Positions 55,769-64,000 of a stretch of 64,000 bases of DNA are shown piece after piece. How positions within the stretch are numbered: position 1 is the stretch's first letter; every line of letters begins with the position of its first letter. The notes beneath the pieces are model-generated. The model saw nothing but the letters and a program-made list of their open reading frames with translations, did not search any database and had not been told where the DNA came from. The position numbers were made by a program, and so were the translations under genes. This stretch comes from Clostridium sp. DL-VIII (lineage in GTDB: Bacteria > Bacillota > Clostridia > Clostridiales > Clostridiaceae), in NCBI RefSeq assembly GCF_000230835.1, contig NZ_CM001240.1, positions 1,124,501-1,188,500 on the forward strand, written 5' to 3'.

Positions 55769-56746
55769 TTGTTAGATTTATTTGGACGTACTATAGATTA
55801 TCTTAGAATATCTATAACAGATAAGTGCAATTTTAGATGTAAATACTGCATGCCAGAAGGTAATGTTGATTCTTTAAAGAATGATGAAATTTTAACTCTT
55901 GATGAAATAATTAAAATCTGTAAAAGTGCCTCTGAATTAGGGATTAAAAAGATTAAAATAACAGGTGGAGAGCCGCTACTTAGGGAAGATGTAATAGAAC
56001 TTATAAAGTGCATTAAAAGGTTACCCCTTATAAATAATGTCACATTGACAACAAATGGAGCACTTCTCTATGATAAAATTCAAGAGCTTAAGGAATCAGA
56101 AATTGATAGTATAAATGTAAGCTTAGATTCACTGGTAAAAGAAAAATTCAATGATATTACAAGAAGAGAAGAATTTGATGCAGTTATTAAAGGTATAAAG
56201 GAAGCAATAAAGAATGGAATAAAAGTAAAAATAAATTGCGTCCCTATTAAAAATTTTAATTTTGATGAAATAACTAATATTGCATTAATTAGCAAAGAAA
56301 AAAATGTAGATGTTAGATTTATAGAAATGATGCCAATGGGTTTAGGTCAATCTTTTTCAGGAGTATCAAGCAAAGAGATATTGGAAGTCCTTGAAAAGGA
56401 GTATGGGGAGTTTTCAAAGATAGAAAACATAGATGGTAATGGGCCTGCTACATATTATAGAAATAAAGAATTTAGGGGCAGCATAGGATTTATTAGTGCA
56501 GTAAGCAATGAATTTTGTAAGAATTGTAATAGGATAAGAGTTACTGCAGATGGTTTTTTAAAACCATGCTTATGTTATGGATCAGGATTTGATATAAAAA
56601 ATTTAATTAGAAATAGGATTGATGAAAAAGAATTAACAAACGCAATAAAAATTGGTATTTTAAGTAAACCTGAAAAGCATGAATTTAATGAAAAGAAGAA
56701 ATCAGATAAAATTGAAATCAGGAAAATGTCACAAATCGGAGGTTAG
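55769..56746 (+). CDS. moaA: GTP 3',8-cyclase
   Basis: MoaA is the radical-SAM enzyme that starts molybdenum cofactor synthesis from GTP. The SAM cluster motif CNFRCKYC is near residue 21, TGGEPLLR near 67, and the second cluster cysteines in FCKNCNRIR and KPCLCYG near 250-275. TTG 55769 is the likely start: GGGAGGAG at 55753-55760 is well spaced for it, while the in-frame GTG at 55760 overlaps that site. The C-terminal glycine pair is present (QIGG). Confidence 0.94.
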   Translation: MLDLFGRTIDYLRISITDKCNFRCKYCMPEGNVDSLKNDEILTLDEIIKICKSASELGIKKIKITGGEPLLREDVIELIKCIKRLPLINNVTLTTNGALLYDKIQELKESEIDSINVSLDSLVKEKFNDITRREEFDAVIKGIKEAIKNGIKVKINCVPIKNFNFDEITNIALISKEKNVDVRFIEMMPMGLGQSFSGVSSKEILEVLEKEYGEFSKIENIDGNGPATYYRNKEFRGSIGFISAVSNEFCKNCNRIRVTADGFLKPCLCYGSGFDIKNLIRNRIDEKELTNAIKIGILSKPEKHEFNEKKKSDKIEIRKMSQIGG

Positions 56747-56748
56747 TT

Positions 56749-57177
56749 ATGGGGAGAGTCATAGCAGTATGTATAAGTGAAAAACGTGGTACACAAAAGA
56801 CTAACATTAAAGAGGCTAATTTTATAGAAAACTTTGGAATAGAAAAAGATGCTCATGCAGGAGATTGGCATAGACAAGTAAGTTTATTGTCTTATGAAAA
56901 AATAGATGAATTTAATAAAAAGGGTGCTAATGTGATAGATGGAGCATTTGGTGAAAATCTAGTAGTAGACGGTATAAAATTTACAGAACTGCCTGTTGGA
57001 ACAAAGCTACAGTGCAATGATGTGATTTTAGAGATGACACAAATAGGCAAAGAGTGTCACAGTCATTGTGAAATCTATAAAAAAATGGGAGAATGCATCA
57101 TGCCAACAAACGGCGTATTCGCAAAAGTTATTAAAGGCGGAAAGATAAAATGCGGAGATGAAATGATGGTCATTTAA
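56749..57177 (+). CDS. MOSC-domain protein
   Basis: This 142-residue protein is a stand-alone MOSC domain, named after molybdenum cofactor sulfurase C-termini. Landmarks are GIEKDAHAGDWHRQVSLL, GAFGENLVVDG, and a conserved cysteine in IGKECHSHC. MOSC domains bind molybdenum cofactor and are thought to handle sulfur, or possibly selenium, transfer. It follows moaA by two bases, with its GGAGG inside the moaA end, so it is cotranscribed. Confidence 0.92.
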   Translation: MGRVIAVCISEKRGTQKTNIKEANFIENFGIEKDAHAGDWHRQVSLLSYEKIDEFNKKGANVIDGAFGENLVVDGIKFTELPVGTKLQCNDVILEMTQIGKECHSHCEIYKKMGECIMPTNGVFAKVIKGGKIKCGDEMMVI

Positions 57178-57277
57178 AAATATATTTTTTGAATTAACCT
57201 TTATATACTTGATATATAGGATAATATATGTATAATTGATAATTAAATAAGTTAATTTTGATTTGGGGGAATGAAAA

Positions 57278-57658
57278 ATGTTAAAAGTAACAAACACAGA
57301 AAAGGCTCCAGCAGCCATAGGACCATATTCACAAGCAATAAGCTTTGGAGATTTATTATTTACATCAGGACAAATACCACTAGATCCTGTAACTGGCGAG
57401 GTAGTAGGGACTAATATAGAAGAACAGGCTCTTCAAGTCATGAAGAATATTTCAGCTATATTAGAAGCAAGTGACACTCAGTTTAAGAATGTTATTAAAA
57501 CAACTTGTTTTATTGCAAACATGAGTGATTTTGCTAAATTTAATGAAGTTTATGCAAAATATTTTGTTAGCAATCCAGCACGTTCATGTGTGGCTGTAAA
57601 AGAACTTCCTAAGGGAGTTTTATGTGAAGTTGAAGTGATAGCCTGCAAAAATTCATAA
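57278..57658 (+). CDS. ridA: RidA family enamine/imine deaminase
   Basis: This 126-residue RidA protein has KAPAAIGPYSQAI at its start, the substrate arginine in NPARSCVAVKELPKG, and the C-terminal CEVEVIA. RidA proteins hydrolyse reactive enamines and imines made by amino acid enzymes. Such intermediates may also form in N-heterocycle breakdown. TTTGGGGGAATG precedes the ATG. Confidence 0.94.
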   Translation: MLKVTNTEKAPAAIGPYSQAISFGDLLFTSGQIPLDPVTGEVVGTNIEEQALQVMKNISAILEASDTQFKNVIKTTCFIANMSDFAKFNEVYAKYFVSNPARSCVAVKELPKGVLCEVEVIACKNS

Positions 57659-57762
57659 AATATAAGCAGTGCATGACATATTTTGCTTTATTAATAAGTG
57701 CGTAGCTCTAGGCATAATCAAATAAAAAATGGACTATTCACAAATTTATGAACAAAATAATA

Positions 57763-57812
57763 AATTGTCCACAAGATTTACTTTAGAAATAAGTTGTTTT
57801 GTGGACAATTTT
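57763..57812. terminator. Terminator between ridA and the nitronate monooxygenase gene
   Basis: AAATTGTCCACAA and its exact inverse, 57763-57775 and 57800-57812, form a 13-pair stem followed by a T-rich stretch. It lies between converging genes. The flanks, from 57710, resemble the ends of the AAGGCAC repeat family. Confidence 0.75.
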
Positions 57813-57817
57813 TTATT

Positions 57818-58885
57818 TTAGGCATTTTTTAGTTCTGAAACCAATTCATCCATAAGTTCTTTTACCGTCGTAATTTTAGTAATTCTACTTGCATTTTCAC
57901 CACAGAATATAAGACCTTCATCAATCTTACCATTTACTGCGTTTATTAATGCTTTACTAATGCAATAAGGAGTAGTCGCAGGATTACAAGGCGTTAGACA
58001 ATTGTAACAATGAGTTACTTTTTCGCCTTCAGAATGAGCCTTTTTAACAAATGGATTGCTAATAGCTCTTCCTGGCATTCCTACAGGACTCTTTACTATT
58101 TGGATATCCTCTTTTTTGCAATTGATATAAGCATTCTTAAATTCATCAGAAGCATCACATTCTTCAGTTGCAACAAATCTTGTTGCCATTTGAACACCAC
58201 TAGCTCCTAATTTTAAGTACTTAGCAATATCATATCCATCAAAAACTCCTCCAGCAACTACTACTGGGATTTCTTTGTTGTATTTTTTTGCATATTTTTT
58301 TGTTTCATCTATTATATCTGCAACGGATTTGTCAAAATCTATATTTCCGTCTTCTAATTCTTCAACCTTAAAACCTAAATGTCCACCAGCTTTTGGGCCT
58401 TCGATAACAACAAGATCTGGGGCTACATTATCATGCTTATCCCAAAGCTTTAGAATTACTTTTGCCGCCTTTAAAGAAGATACAATTGGTGCAATTTTTA
58501 CAGAAGAACCTTTTACTATTTTAGGTAGCATTGTAGGAAGTCCAGCTCCAGATATTATTAAATCAACTCCAGCTTCTATTGCAGCTTTTATATGAGCTTC
58601 GTAATTATTTGTTGCAACCATAGCATTAATACCAATGATTCCATTTACTGCTTTAGACTTTGCAAGAGTAATATGCTTCTTTAAAGCCCTTAAATTCGCT
58701 TCTAAAGGGTTTTTTATAAAATCATCCTCATTGTAACCAAGCTGTGCAGCAGAAATAATTCCAACACCGCCAGCATTTGCAACAGCAGCAGCCAAATTTG
58801 AAGATGAAACACCAATACCCATACCTCCTTGAATAATAGGAATAGGGGCAATTAAATTTCCAATCTTAAGAGAATTAAAATTCAT
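57818..58885 (-). CDS. Nitronate monooxygenase / FabK-like flavoprotein
   Basis: This 355-residue FMN-dependent TIM-barrel protein has PIIQGGMGIGVS at its start, SGAGLP, EGPKAGGHLG and a VAGGVFDG phosphate loop. It belongs to the nitronate monooxygenase/2-nitropropane dioxygenase family, which includes the enoyl-ACP reductase FabK. A cysteine-rich C-terminal segment, CYNCLTPC with a further cysteine, may bind a metal. The gene has its own promoter with three tandem operator-like repeats, listed separately. It does not belong to the hydroxylase island. Confidence 0.87.
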   Translation of the reverse strand: MNFNSLKIGNLIAPIPIIQGGMGIGVSSSNLAAAVANAGGVGIISAAQLGYNEDDFIKNPLEANLRALKKHITLAKSKAVNGIIGINAMVATNNYEAHIKAAIEAGVDLIISGAGLPTMLPKIVKGSSVKIAPIVSSLKAAKVILKLWDKHDNVAPDLVVIEGPKAGGHLGFKVEELEDGNIDFDKSVADIIDETKKYAKKYNKEIPVVVAGGVFDGYDIAKYLKLGASGVQMATRFVATEECDASDEFKNAYINCKKEDIQIVKSPVGMPGRAISNPFVKKAHSEGEKVTHCYNCLTPCNPATTPYCISKALINAVNGKIDEGLIFCGENASRITKITTVKELMDELVSELKNA

Positions 58886-58906
58886 TTTACATATATCCTT
58901 TCACGA

Positions 58907-58956
58907 GAAATTCGACAATAAAATATTTCGATAATCAAAATACTTCGAGAATCAAA
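58907..58956 (-). promoter_or_regulatory. Three tandem 17-base operator-like repeats upstream of the FabK-like gene
   Basis: Read on the minus strand, TTTGATTCTCGAAGTAT (58956-58940), TTTGATTATCGAAATAT (58939-58923) and a 16-base degenerate copy (58922-58907) lie end to end. They sit just after the predicted start of transcription, where a bound repressor would block it. The TTTGAT-ATCAAA-like half sites recall the MarR-family FabT/FabR operators of fatty acid genes; that assignment is inference. Confidence 0.55.
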
Positions 58957-58968
58957 GCATTATACTCT

Positions 58969-58997
58969 ATTATAAAATAATATTTGTACTTAAACAA
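58969..58997 (-). promoter_or_regulatory. Promoter of the FabK-like gene
   Basis: On the minus strand TTGTTT (58997-58992) and TATAAT (58974-58969) are separated by 17 bases. Confidence 0.6.
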
Positions 58998-59098
58998 GAA
59001 ATATTTAAAAAACTACCTTATAAATGAGTATTTACAAGGCAAAGATTCTATTTTAATAATAATATTTCTTGGATTAAAAAATTAAAATAATAATTTTC

Positions 59099-59128
59099 TT
59101 GACACTAACCATGATTGCATGATAAAAT
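59099..59128 (+). promoter_or_regulatory. Promoter of tRNA-Trp
   Basis: TTGACA at 59099-59104 and TAAAAT at 59123-59128 are separated by 18 bases. The mature tRNA begins 12 bases later. Confidence 0.7.
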
Positions 59129-59140
59129 ACTTAATGTCTT

Positions 59141-59215
59141 AGGGGTATGGCTCAACGGTAGAGTAGTGGTCTCCAAAACCATTGGTTGTGGGTTCAAATC
59201 CTACTGCCCCTGCCA
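59141..59215 (+). tRNA. tRNA-Trp (anticodon CCA)
   Basis: A complete cloverleaf can be drawn. The acceptor AGGGGTA pairs with TGCCCCT. The D arm is GCTC/GAGT, the anticodon stem GTGGT/ACCAT with loop CTCCAAA, and the T arm GTGGG/CCTAC with TTCAAAT. CCA is encoded at 59213-59215. The anticodon CCA reads UGG, tryptophan. Confidence 0.96.
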
Positions 59216-59220
59216 CAAAG

Positions 59221-59249
59221 GTCGTAGCACGTTGTGCTACGGCTTTTTT
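59221..59249 (+). terminator. Terminator of tRNA-Trp
   Basis: GTCGTAGCAC and GTGCTACGGC form a ten-pair stem with a three-base loop, followed by six T. Confidence 0.9.
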
Positions 59250-59328
59250 ATTTTTTATAAAAAATTAATTCAATATTAGAATAGTGCAAGCATATTATGG
59301 CAATAATCCATTTTGAGGTGGAATCAAA

Positions 59329-60294
59329 ATGAGCGAACTAATTTTATTAAATGAAGTAAGAGATGAAAAAAAGAAAAGCCAATTATTAATATCAGATAAA
59401 ATTAAGAATGAAAGAGTTTGTGAAGAGTCTTATATTACGTTTGAAGAAAAATTTAATTTATTTAAAGATAGCAAAGAGTCAGATGACTTAAATAATGAAA
59501 GAGTTGATAATGAAAAAGATATAAGTTTGATTATAGATAGAATTTTTTTATTAAATAATGATACGCTAATAATAGATTTTATAAATGCAATATATAATGA
59601 TAATTTAAAGATAAACACCCAAATTAGATGTATTGAAAATAGTCAAATAGTAATTTCTCAAAATTTAAATTATAATATTAAAATTTTCGCTCAGGATGAG
59701 TATAGAAATTTTGAATATGAGATACAATTTAAAATTAGTGATTATGAGAATCTAGGAATAATAATAAGTAAGAAGGACTTAACGAATAAGAACATAGTTA
59801 CTTTTAGTAAAAGAAAAAATAATTCAAATATTATGAGTAACTTAAAAGAATGTCAGGATAAATGCATGATAGTATTAGACTCAGAAGTTCGAGTACCAGA
59901 TGTATATGAACGCAAGCCAAGTTTTAATAAAAAAAATATGAAATATAAAATAAATGTAGTTAAAGGTTGGAAATATGATTTTAGAAGATTATTCGAAGAA
60001 AAAATGTATTTATTGTTTCCACTAAAGGTAATAGATTTAAGAAAAAGATTGTTAGACATAAATTCAGAAGCAGTATCTAAAAAGATGATTAAAGATGAAA
60101 TTTTCATATTTTTCAAAGATATGAACAGATACTTGAAAAGGATTAAAAGCGCAGATTTAATTATGGATAGAGAACTTAATAAAATGAATTTGATAGCAAT
60201 AGATTTATTAAATAGCTTAATTAATGATGAAAATGATATCTCTATTAATTTAAAAATGGATATACAGGCTGTATTAAAGGAAATGGTGGTATAA
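59329..60294 (+). CDS. Unknown protein, possibly degenerate Rpn/PD-(D/E)XK-like
   Basis: I do not firmly recognise this 321-residue, lysine-rich, soluble protein. The region from about residue 68 to 200 (LIIDFINAIYNDN; FEYEIQF; DVYERK) has the rhythm of Rpn/PD-(D/E)XK-nuclease family transposase proteins, including an E-x-Q pair. The expected upstream catalytic aspartate is not evident. The C-terminal half is predicted helical. It stands alone after tRNA-Trp. GAGGTGG precedes the ATG. Confidence 0.6.
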   Translation: MSELILLNEVRDEKKKSQLLISDKIKNERVCEESYITFEEKFNLFKDSKESDDLNNERVDNEKDISLIIDRIFLLNNDTLIIDFINAIYNDNLKINTQIRCIENSQIVISQNLNYNIKIFAQDEYRNFEYEIQFKISDYENLGIIISKKDLTNKNIVTFSKRKNNSNIMSNLKECQDKCMIVLDSEVRVPDVYERKPSFNKKNMKYKINVVKGWKYDFRRLFEEKMYLLFPLKVIDLRKRLLDINSEAVSKKMIKDEIFIFFKDMNRYLKRIKSADLIMDRELNKMNLIAIDLLNSLINDENDISINLKMDIQAVLKEMVV

Positions 60295-60508
60295 TGATTA
60301 TTTGAGTTTACTGAAGAATTACATGTTTTTAAGAAAAGTATATGAAATATAACAAGAAGTAATTCGGATTATTAGGATTAATATTGAAGATTAACCATAT
60401 ATTAATAAGAATAAAAGTTACCTTTAAGGTTAAAATACTATTGTCGGTAGGGGAAATAAAATATTTTGTCTATTGATGTATACCATATTAACCGAGGAGG
60501 GGATCGTT

Positions 60509-60700
60509 ATGTCACACAATAGTAATAGAACAGTAGTTCCAGAAGCAAAAAATGGCTTGGCAAAATTCAAGACAGAAGTAGCTCAAGAACTAGGAGTTCC
60601 ATTTAAAGAATATAATGGAGACTTAAGTTCTAGACAATGTGGTTCAGTAGGCGGAGAAATGGTAAAAAGAATGGTAAAGGAATATGAAAGCAGAATCTAG
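60509..60700 (+). CDS. Alpha/beta-type small acid-soluble spore protein
   Basis: This 63-residue DNA-binding spore protein has the core TEVAQELGV, which includes the GPR protease cleavage site, and the C-terminal signature SRQCGSVGGEMVKRMV. These proteins coat and protect spore DNA. A cysteine stands in SRQCGS where alanine is commoner. ATG 60509 follows GAGGAGGGG; an in-frame ATG upstream has no site. A terminator follows. Confidence 0.95.
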   Translation: MSHNSNRTVVPEAKNGLAKFKTEVAQELGVPFKEYNGDLSSRQCGSVGGEMVKRMVKEYESRI

Positions 60701-60775
60701 TTTAAAGTTATTAAATTTTAAATTAAATTCAAAAGCTAATATGTTGAAATAACATAATCATATTCTAAAATCAGG

Positions 60776-60807
60776 GAGATACATTACGCAGTTGCGCAAT
60801 GTATCTC
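60776..60807 (+). terminator. Terminator of the spore protein gene
   Basis: GAGATACATT with CGCA pairs with TGCG and AATGTATCTC in one long hairpin followed by TTCTTTAT. Confidence 0.75.
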
Positions 60808-60927
60808 TTCTTTATGTGTACTAAATTTTATTTTCATATGCCTTAAAATTTTAAACATTTTGGACTGATTGTGAATTTCGTGATAAAATTAGAACAAAAG
60901 TTCGATAGAATAATTATAGGTGATTAT

Positions 60928-62061
60928 ATGAGAAAGATTAGGATTTTACATACAGCAGATTTACATTTTGATACGCCTTTTAGTGGAATGTCACCTAAAG
61001 AAGCATTGAAAAGTAAAGAAGAATTAAAACAGGTTTTTGAAAAGATAATACAGATTTCACTAGAGAAAGAAATAGATATTCTTTTAATTGCAGGAGATAT
61101 TTTTGATAATTTATCTGTAAATAAAACTACTCTTTATTTTATTAAAAATTGTCTTGAAAAAATAAATACCATTAAAGTATTTATAAGTCCAGGGAATCAT
61201 GATCCATTTAATGAAAAATCTTTTTATAGTATTGTAGATTGGCCTGAAAATGTTTATATTTTCAAGGGAAAGATGGAAAAAGTAATATTAGAAGATCTAA
61301 AGACTATAGTTTGGGGTGCTGGATTTAATACTTCCCATGTTAATAAATCTATGCTAAAAGAAGTGAAAAGAGTAGAGGACTATAACAATATAATGGTCAT
61401 ACATGGTGAAGTTGCTTCTATAAAAGATGGAAATGAGTATAATCCTATTACAGAAGAGGATATAGCGGAAAGTAATATGGATTATATAGCACTAGGCCAT
61501 AGACATAAATTTTCAGAAGTAAAGAAAATAAAAAATACTTACTATAGCTATAGTGGATGTCCTCAAGGAAGAGGTTTTGATGAACTTGAAGATAAAGGAA
61601 TAGTTTTATTAGAGATTAAAGATAGATTTCTTGAAAGTAAGTTTATTAGAACATCCATTAGAAACTATTATGAAAAAGAGATAAACATTGAAGGATGTTT
61701 TGGCTATAGCGAGGTAAAGAGCAGAATTGTTAATGAAATTTCAAATGATTATAGAAAAAATAATTTTTATAAGATAATTTTAAGTGGACAGGTATCCGAG
61801 GGATTTGTAATTAATGAAGAAGTTTTGCAAGATCTTCTTAAGGGAGAGTTTTATTTTATAAAACTTATAGATAAAAGTGAAATTAAATTGAATTTGAGTG
61901 AATTAATGAAGGGATATTCTCTTAAAAGCATGTTTGCTAAGAAAATATATGATAAACTGCAAAGCGCAGAGACAGAAGAGGAAAAGGAACTTATAACCTT
62001 AGCGCTAAAAATAGGACTTCAAAGTATTTCGGGAGAAGAGGTAAAAATTTATGAAGGATAA
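60928..62061 (+). CDS. DNA repair exonuclease, SbcD/YhaO-like metallophosphoesterase
   Basis: This 377-residue calcineurin-like phosphoesterase has the metal motifs HTADLHFD near residue 7, GDIFDN near 51, SPGNHDP near 83, VIHGE near 150 and ALGHRH near 180. It is the nuclease partner of the ATPase encoded next. ATG 60928 with AGGTG is chosen over an in-frame GTG at 60871, since HTADLH then falls at the usual distance from the start. It is a YhaO/SbcD/Mre11-type protein. Confidence 0.9.
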   Translation: MRKIRILHTADLHFDTPFSGMSPKEALKSKEELKQVFEKIIQISLEKEIDILLIAGDIFDNLSVNKTTLYFIKNCLEKINTIKVFISPGNHDPFNEKSFYSIVDWPENVYIFKGKMEKVILEDLKTIVWGAGFNTSHVNKSMLKEVKRVEDYNNIMVIHGEVASIKDGNEYNPITEEDIAESNMDYIALGHRHKFSEVKKIKNTYYSYSGCPQGRGFDELEDKGIVLLEIKDRFLESKFIRTSIRNYYEKEINIEGCFGYSEVKSRIVNEISNDYRKNNFYKIILSGQVSEGFVINEEVLQDLLKGEFYFIKLIDKSEIKLNLSELMKGYSLKSMFAKKIYDKLQSAETEEEKELITLALKIGLQSISGEEVKIYEG

Positions 62062-62168
62062 ATTAACAACATATGAACTTGTGAGTTGTAGATTTATGCT
62101 TGGTATAAGTGAACATATGGAAAAATTTATGAAGAGATACATCTTATCTTGTAAAAGAGGTGAGTTTT

Positions 62169-64000
62169 TTGAAAATTAAAAATGTTAATATAAAAGCTTT
62201 TGCCGGACTTAAAGAAAAAAGATTAGATTTTGAGGATGGATTTAATTTAATTTATGGAAAAAATGAAAAGGGAAAGAGTACAATTGAAAATTTCATTAAA
62301 ATATGGTTGTATGGAATTGATAATTCAAGGGGAAAGTTTAATGATAGAAAAAAATATTCACCGTTAACTGGGGAAAAAATTTCTGGTGAGCTAGTATTAG
62401 AGCATGAAGAAAAAGGATATATCATAAAGAGAAGCTTTGGAGCAACCAAAAAAGATGATACTTGCGAAATCTTAGATGAGATAACTGGCGAGATTATAGA
62501 AATTGAAAATAAAAATGAACCAGGAAAGTATTTTTTAGATATAAATCTGGCAACTTTCATAAAAACTTTATTTATAGGGCAATTAGGAGTTATGGTTTCA
62601 AAAGATAAAGAAGAAGAAATAATGGAAAAAATAACAAATATATATAACACCGGAGATGAAAACACATCTGTAAAAAAAATAATTGAAAAGTTAGAAAAAA
62701 GGAAAAAACAATTAACTGGAGTTAGAAAAGGCGGAGAACTTGATTTATTGAAGGATAATGCTGATGCTCTTAAAGCAGAACTCTGGGAAGCATATAAATT
62801 AGCTGAAGAAAATGTTGATAATGAAGAAAGTTTAATAAGAAAAAAAGAGTTAAAGATTCATATAAATGAACAGATTCAAAAATTAGATTTGTATAAGAAG
62901 TATGTAAAGAAAATAAAGCTTCAAAAAGATTATAAAGAAATAAGCGATTATCTAATAAAAGGCGAAGAGTTAAAAAGAAAACAAGATGCTATAATACAAG
63001 AACTCAAAAAAGGTGATGACTATATAACTACTGAGTTTTTAGATGATATTAATGAGAAATGTTCCAGATACTTAAGTTTATTAGATGTTAAGCAGGAAAA
63101 ATTAAATAAACTTACTGAGTTAGAGAAAGAACTAAAAGGAAAAAGTGATGATATTGGAAGTTATAAAGTCTTTTCTTCTATGGGAAATAATATTAAAGAT
63201 AAGATATACACCTTAAAAGCTGAGCAAAAAAACTTAGAGGACAAACTTAATGATATTATTAATCTCAAAAATTCCATATCTAGACTTAAAATGGATATAA
63301 GCAAAAAAGCCGCAGCTATTGAAAATTTAGAATTATTAAGTGAGAGTAGAGAGGAAATAGAACAATTACTTAATTCATACAAGGAAGCTCTAAAAGAATT
63401 GAAATATAAGATAGAGAATCAAGGTTATGATAAGAAAGAAGTAGATTTAAAAGGCTTAAGAACAAAGGTAAATATTATATATATAGTAGGTATTGTTAGT
63501 GTCTTATTTTTTACTTATGGGGCAATTAAGCAAATAGTTCCTGCTATGATCATTTGTATTCCTATATTTATTTTATTGATAAGATTTTATTTAAAATATT
63601 CTATAGCAATAAAGAATGAAGAACTTATCAGCAAAAATAAGAAGTCAGTTGAAAATATAAAGGAAAGAATTTCGCAATATGAAGAAAAATTAAATTTGTA
63701 TATTAATAAGACAAATTGTAAATCTTATGAGGAATTTATTAATAAATTAACTCAATATGATAAGTTTAAAAGCTATAAAGATAGTACTAACTTAGCGGTT
63801 AAGGGTAAAGAAGAAGAGATTAACAAATATAATATTACAGAATTAAAATCCAGTCATAACAGAAATAAAGGAGTAATAGCTTCATTATATAGTGTGTTAT
63901 CATGTAGTTCCTTAGATGAAGTATTAAGTAAATTAGAAATATATGAACAATTAAAGGAAAAAATTCTTATAAGTGAATATGAAGTTGATAGAATTAAGCA
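62169..64000 (+). CDS. AAA-family ATPase, SbcC/YhaN-like (3' partial)
   Basis: The gene runs off the right edge; about 610 residues are seen. It starts at TTG 62169, behind AGAGGTGAG. The N-terminus has a Walker A variant, YGKNEKGKST, near residue 31. A long lysine- and glutamate-rich coiled coil follows. Two hydrophobic segments near residues 437-478 would place part of the protein in the membrane, as in the YhaN branch rather than classical SbcC. It pairs with the nuclease gene upstream for DNA end processing. Confidence 0.85.
   Translation, partial: MKIKNVNIKAFAGLKEKRLDFEDGFNLIYGKNEKGKSTIENFIKIWLYGIDNSRGKFNDRKKYSPLTGEKISGELVLEHEEKGYIIKRSFGATKKDDTCEILDEITGEIIEIENKNEPGKYFLDINLATFIKTLFIGQLGVMVSKDKEEEIMEKITNIYNTGDENTSVKKIIEKLEKRKKQLTGVRKGGELDLLKDNADALKAELWEAYKLAEENVDNEESLIRKKELKIHINEQIQKLDLYKKYVKKIKLQKDYKEISDYLIKGEELKRKQDAIIQELKKGDDYITTEFLDDINEKCSRYLSLLDVKQEKLNKLTELEKELKGKSDDIGSYKVFSSMGNNIKDKIYTLKAEQKNLEDKLNDIINLKNSISRLKMDISKKAAAIENLELLSESREEIEQLLNSYKEALKELKYKIENQGYDKKEVDLKGLRTKVNIIYIVGIVSVLFFTYGAIKQIVPAMIICIPIFILLIRFYLKYSIAIKNEELISKNKKSVENIKERISQYEEKLNLYINKTNCKSYEEFINKLTQYDKFKSYKDSTNLAVKGKEEEINKYNITELKSSHNRNKGVIASLYSVLSCSSLDEVLSKLEIYEQLKEKILISEYEVDRIK

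Noticed and set aside
58907..58956. Tandem repeats as a CRISPR array
   Set aside because: The repeats are contiguous without spacers, only three copies, and sit in a promoter. No cas genes are present.

Overview
The window looks like a chromosome segment of an AT-rich, endospore-forming anaerobic Clostridium, possibly of the solvent-producing C. beijerinckii type. The evidence is the strong A+T bias, clostridial ribosome-binding sites, an alpha/beta-type small acid-soluble spore protein gene, anaerobic iron-sulfur enzymes and several clostridial-style intergenic hairpin repeats. Species assignment is inference.

Most of the window is a catabolic island built around molybdenum hydroxylases of the xanthine dehydrogenase family. 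There are five separate gene sets. (1) 924-4328 is a three-subunit enzyme behind a PreA-like flavoprotein, followed by a BMP-type ABC importer (4365-9126). (2) 9435-12065 is a fused FeS/Mo protein of the selenium-dependent xanthine dehydrogenase type, followed by a purine permease and yqeC. (3) 27007-30687 is the split four-subunit nicotinate dehydrogenase ndhFSLM. (4) 37292-41463 is a xanthine dehydrogenase-like operon with an HD-domain gene inside it. (5) 48912-52487 is a divergent three-subunit enzyme. The cofactor and selenium maturation genes lie among them: yqeC, yqeB, yedF, selD, mocA, an XdhC-like protein, a MoeA-like protein, moaC, moaA and a MOSC protein. A double-cubane-cluster reductase and its activating ATPase sit between selD and mocA.

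The region from about 15.3 to 32.2 kb reads as a nicotinate fermentation cluster of the Eubacterium barkeri type. It holds niaR, an MFS exporter and a LysR regulator, then hgd, hnr, ena, ndhFSLM and a NiaP-type nicotinate transporter. Nicotinate would be hydroxylated (NdhFSLM), reduced (Hnr), ring-opened and deaminated (Ena) and reduced to 2-(hydroxymethyl)glutarate (Hgd). The later steps (mutase, isomerase, hydratase, lyase) are not in the window. Two conserved genes of unassigned role, an ApbE-like UPF0280 protein and a DUF1185 protein, share the hnr-ena operon. The two divergent nicotinate operons each have a clear promoter followed at once by a terminator-like hairpin. Both hairpins share the same 5' sequence, which suggests a common attenuation control. 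The cluster is interrupted by a nested transposon: an IS3-family element inserted in frame into the transposase gene of another element.

A beta-glucoside PTS transporter, a GH1 phospho-glucosidase and a DASS anion transporter (32.3-37.2 kb) separate the nicotinate genes from hydroxylase set 4. From 57 kb on, the content returns to housekeeping: RidA, a nitronate monooxygenase/FabK-like flavoprotein with a tandem operator array, tRNA-Trp, an unknown protein, a spore protein, and an SbcCD/YhaON-like nuclease pair that runs off the right edge.
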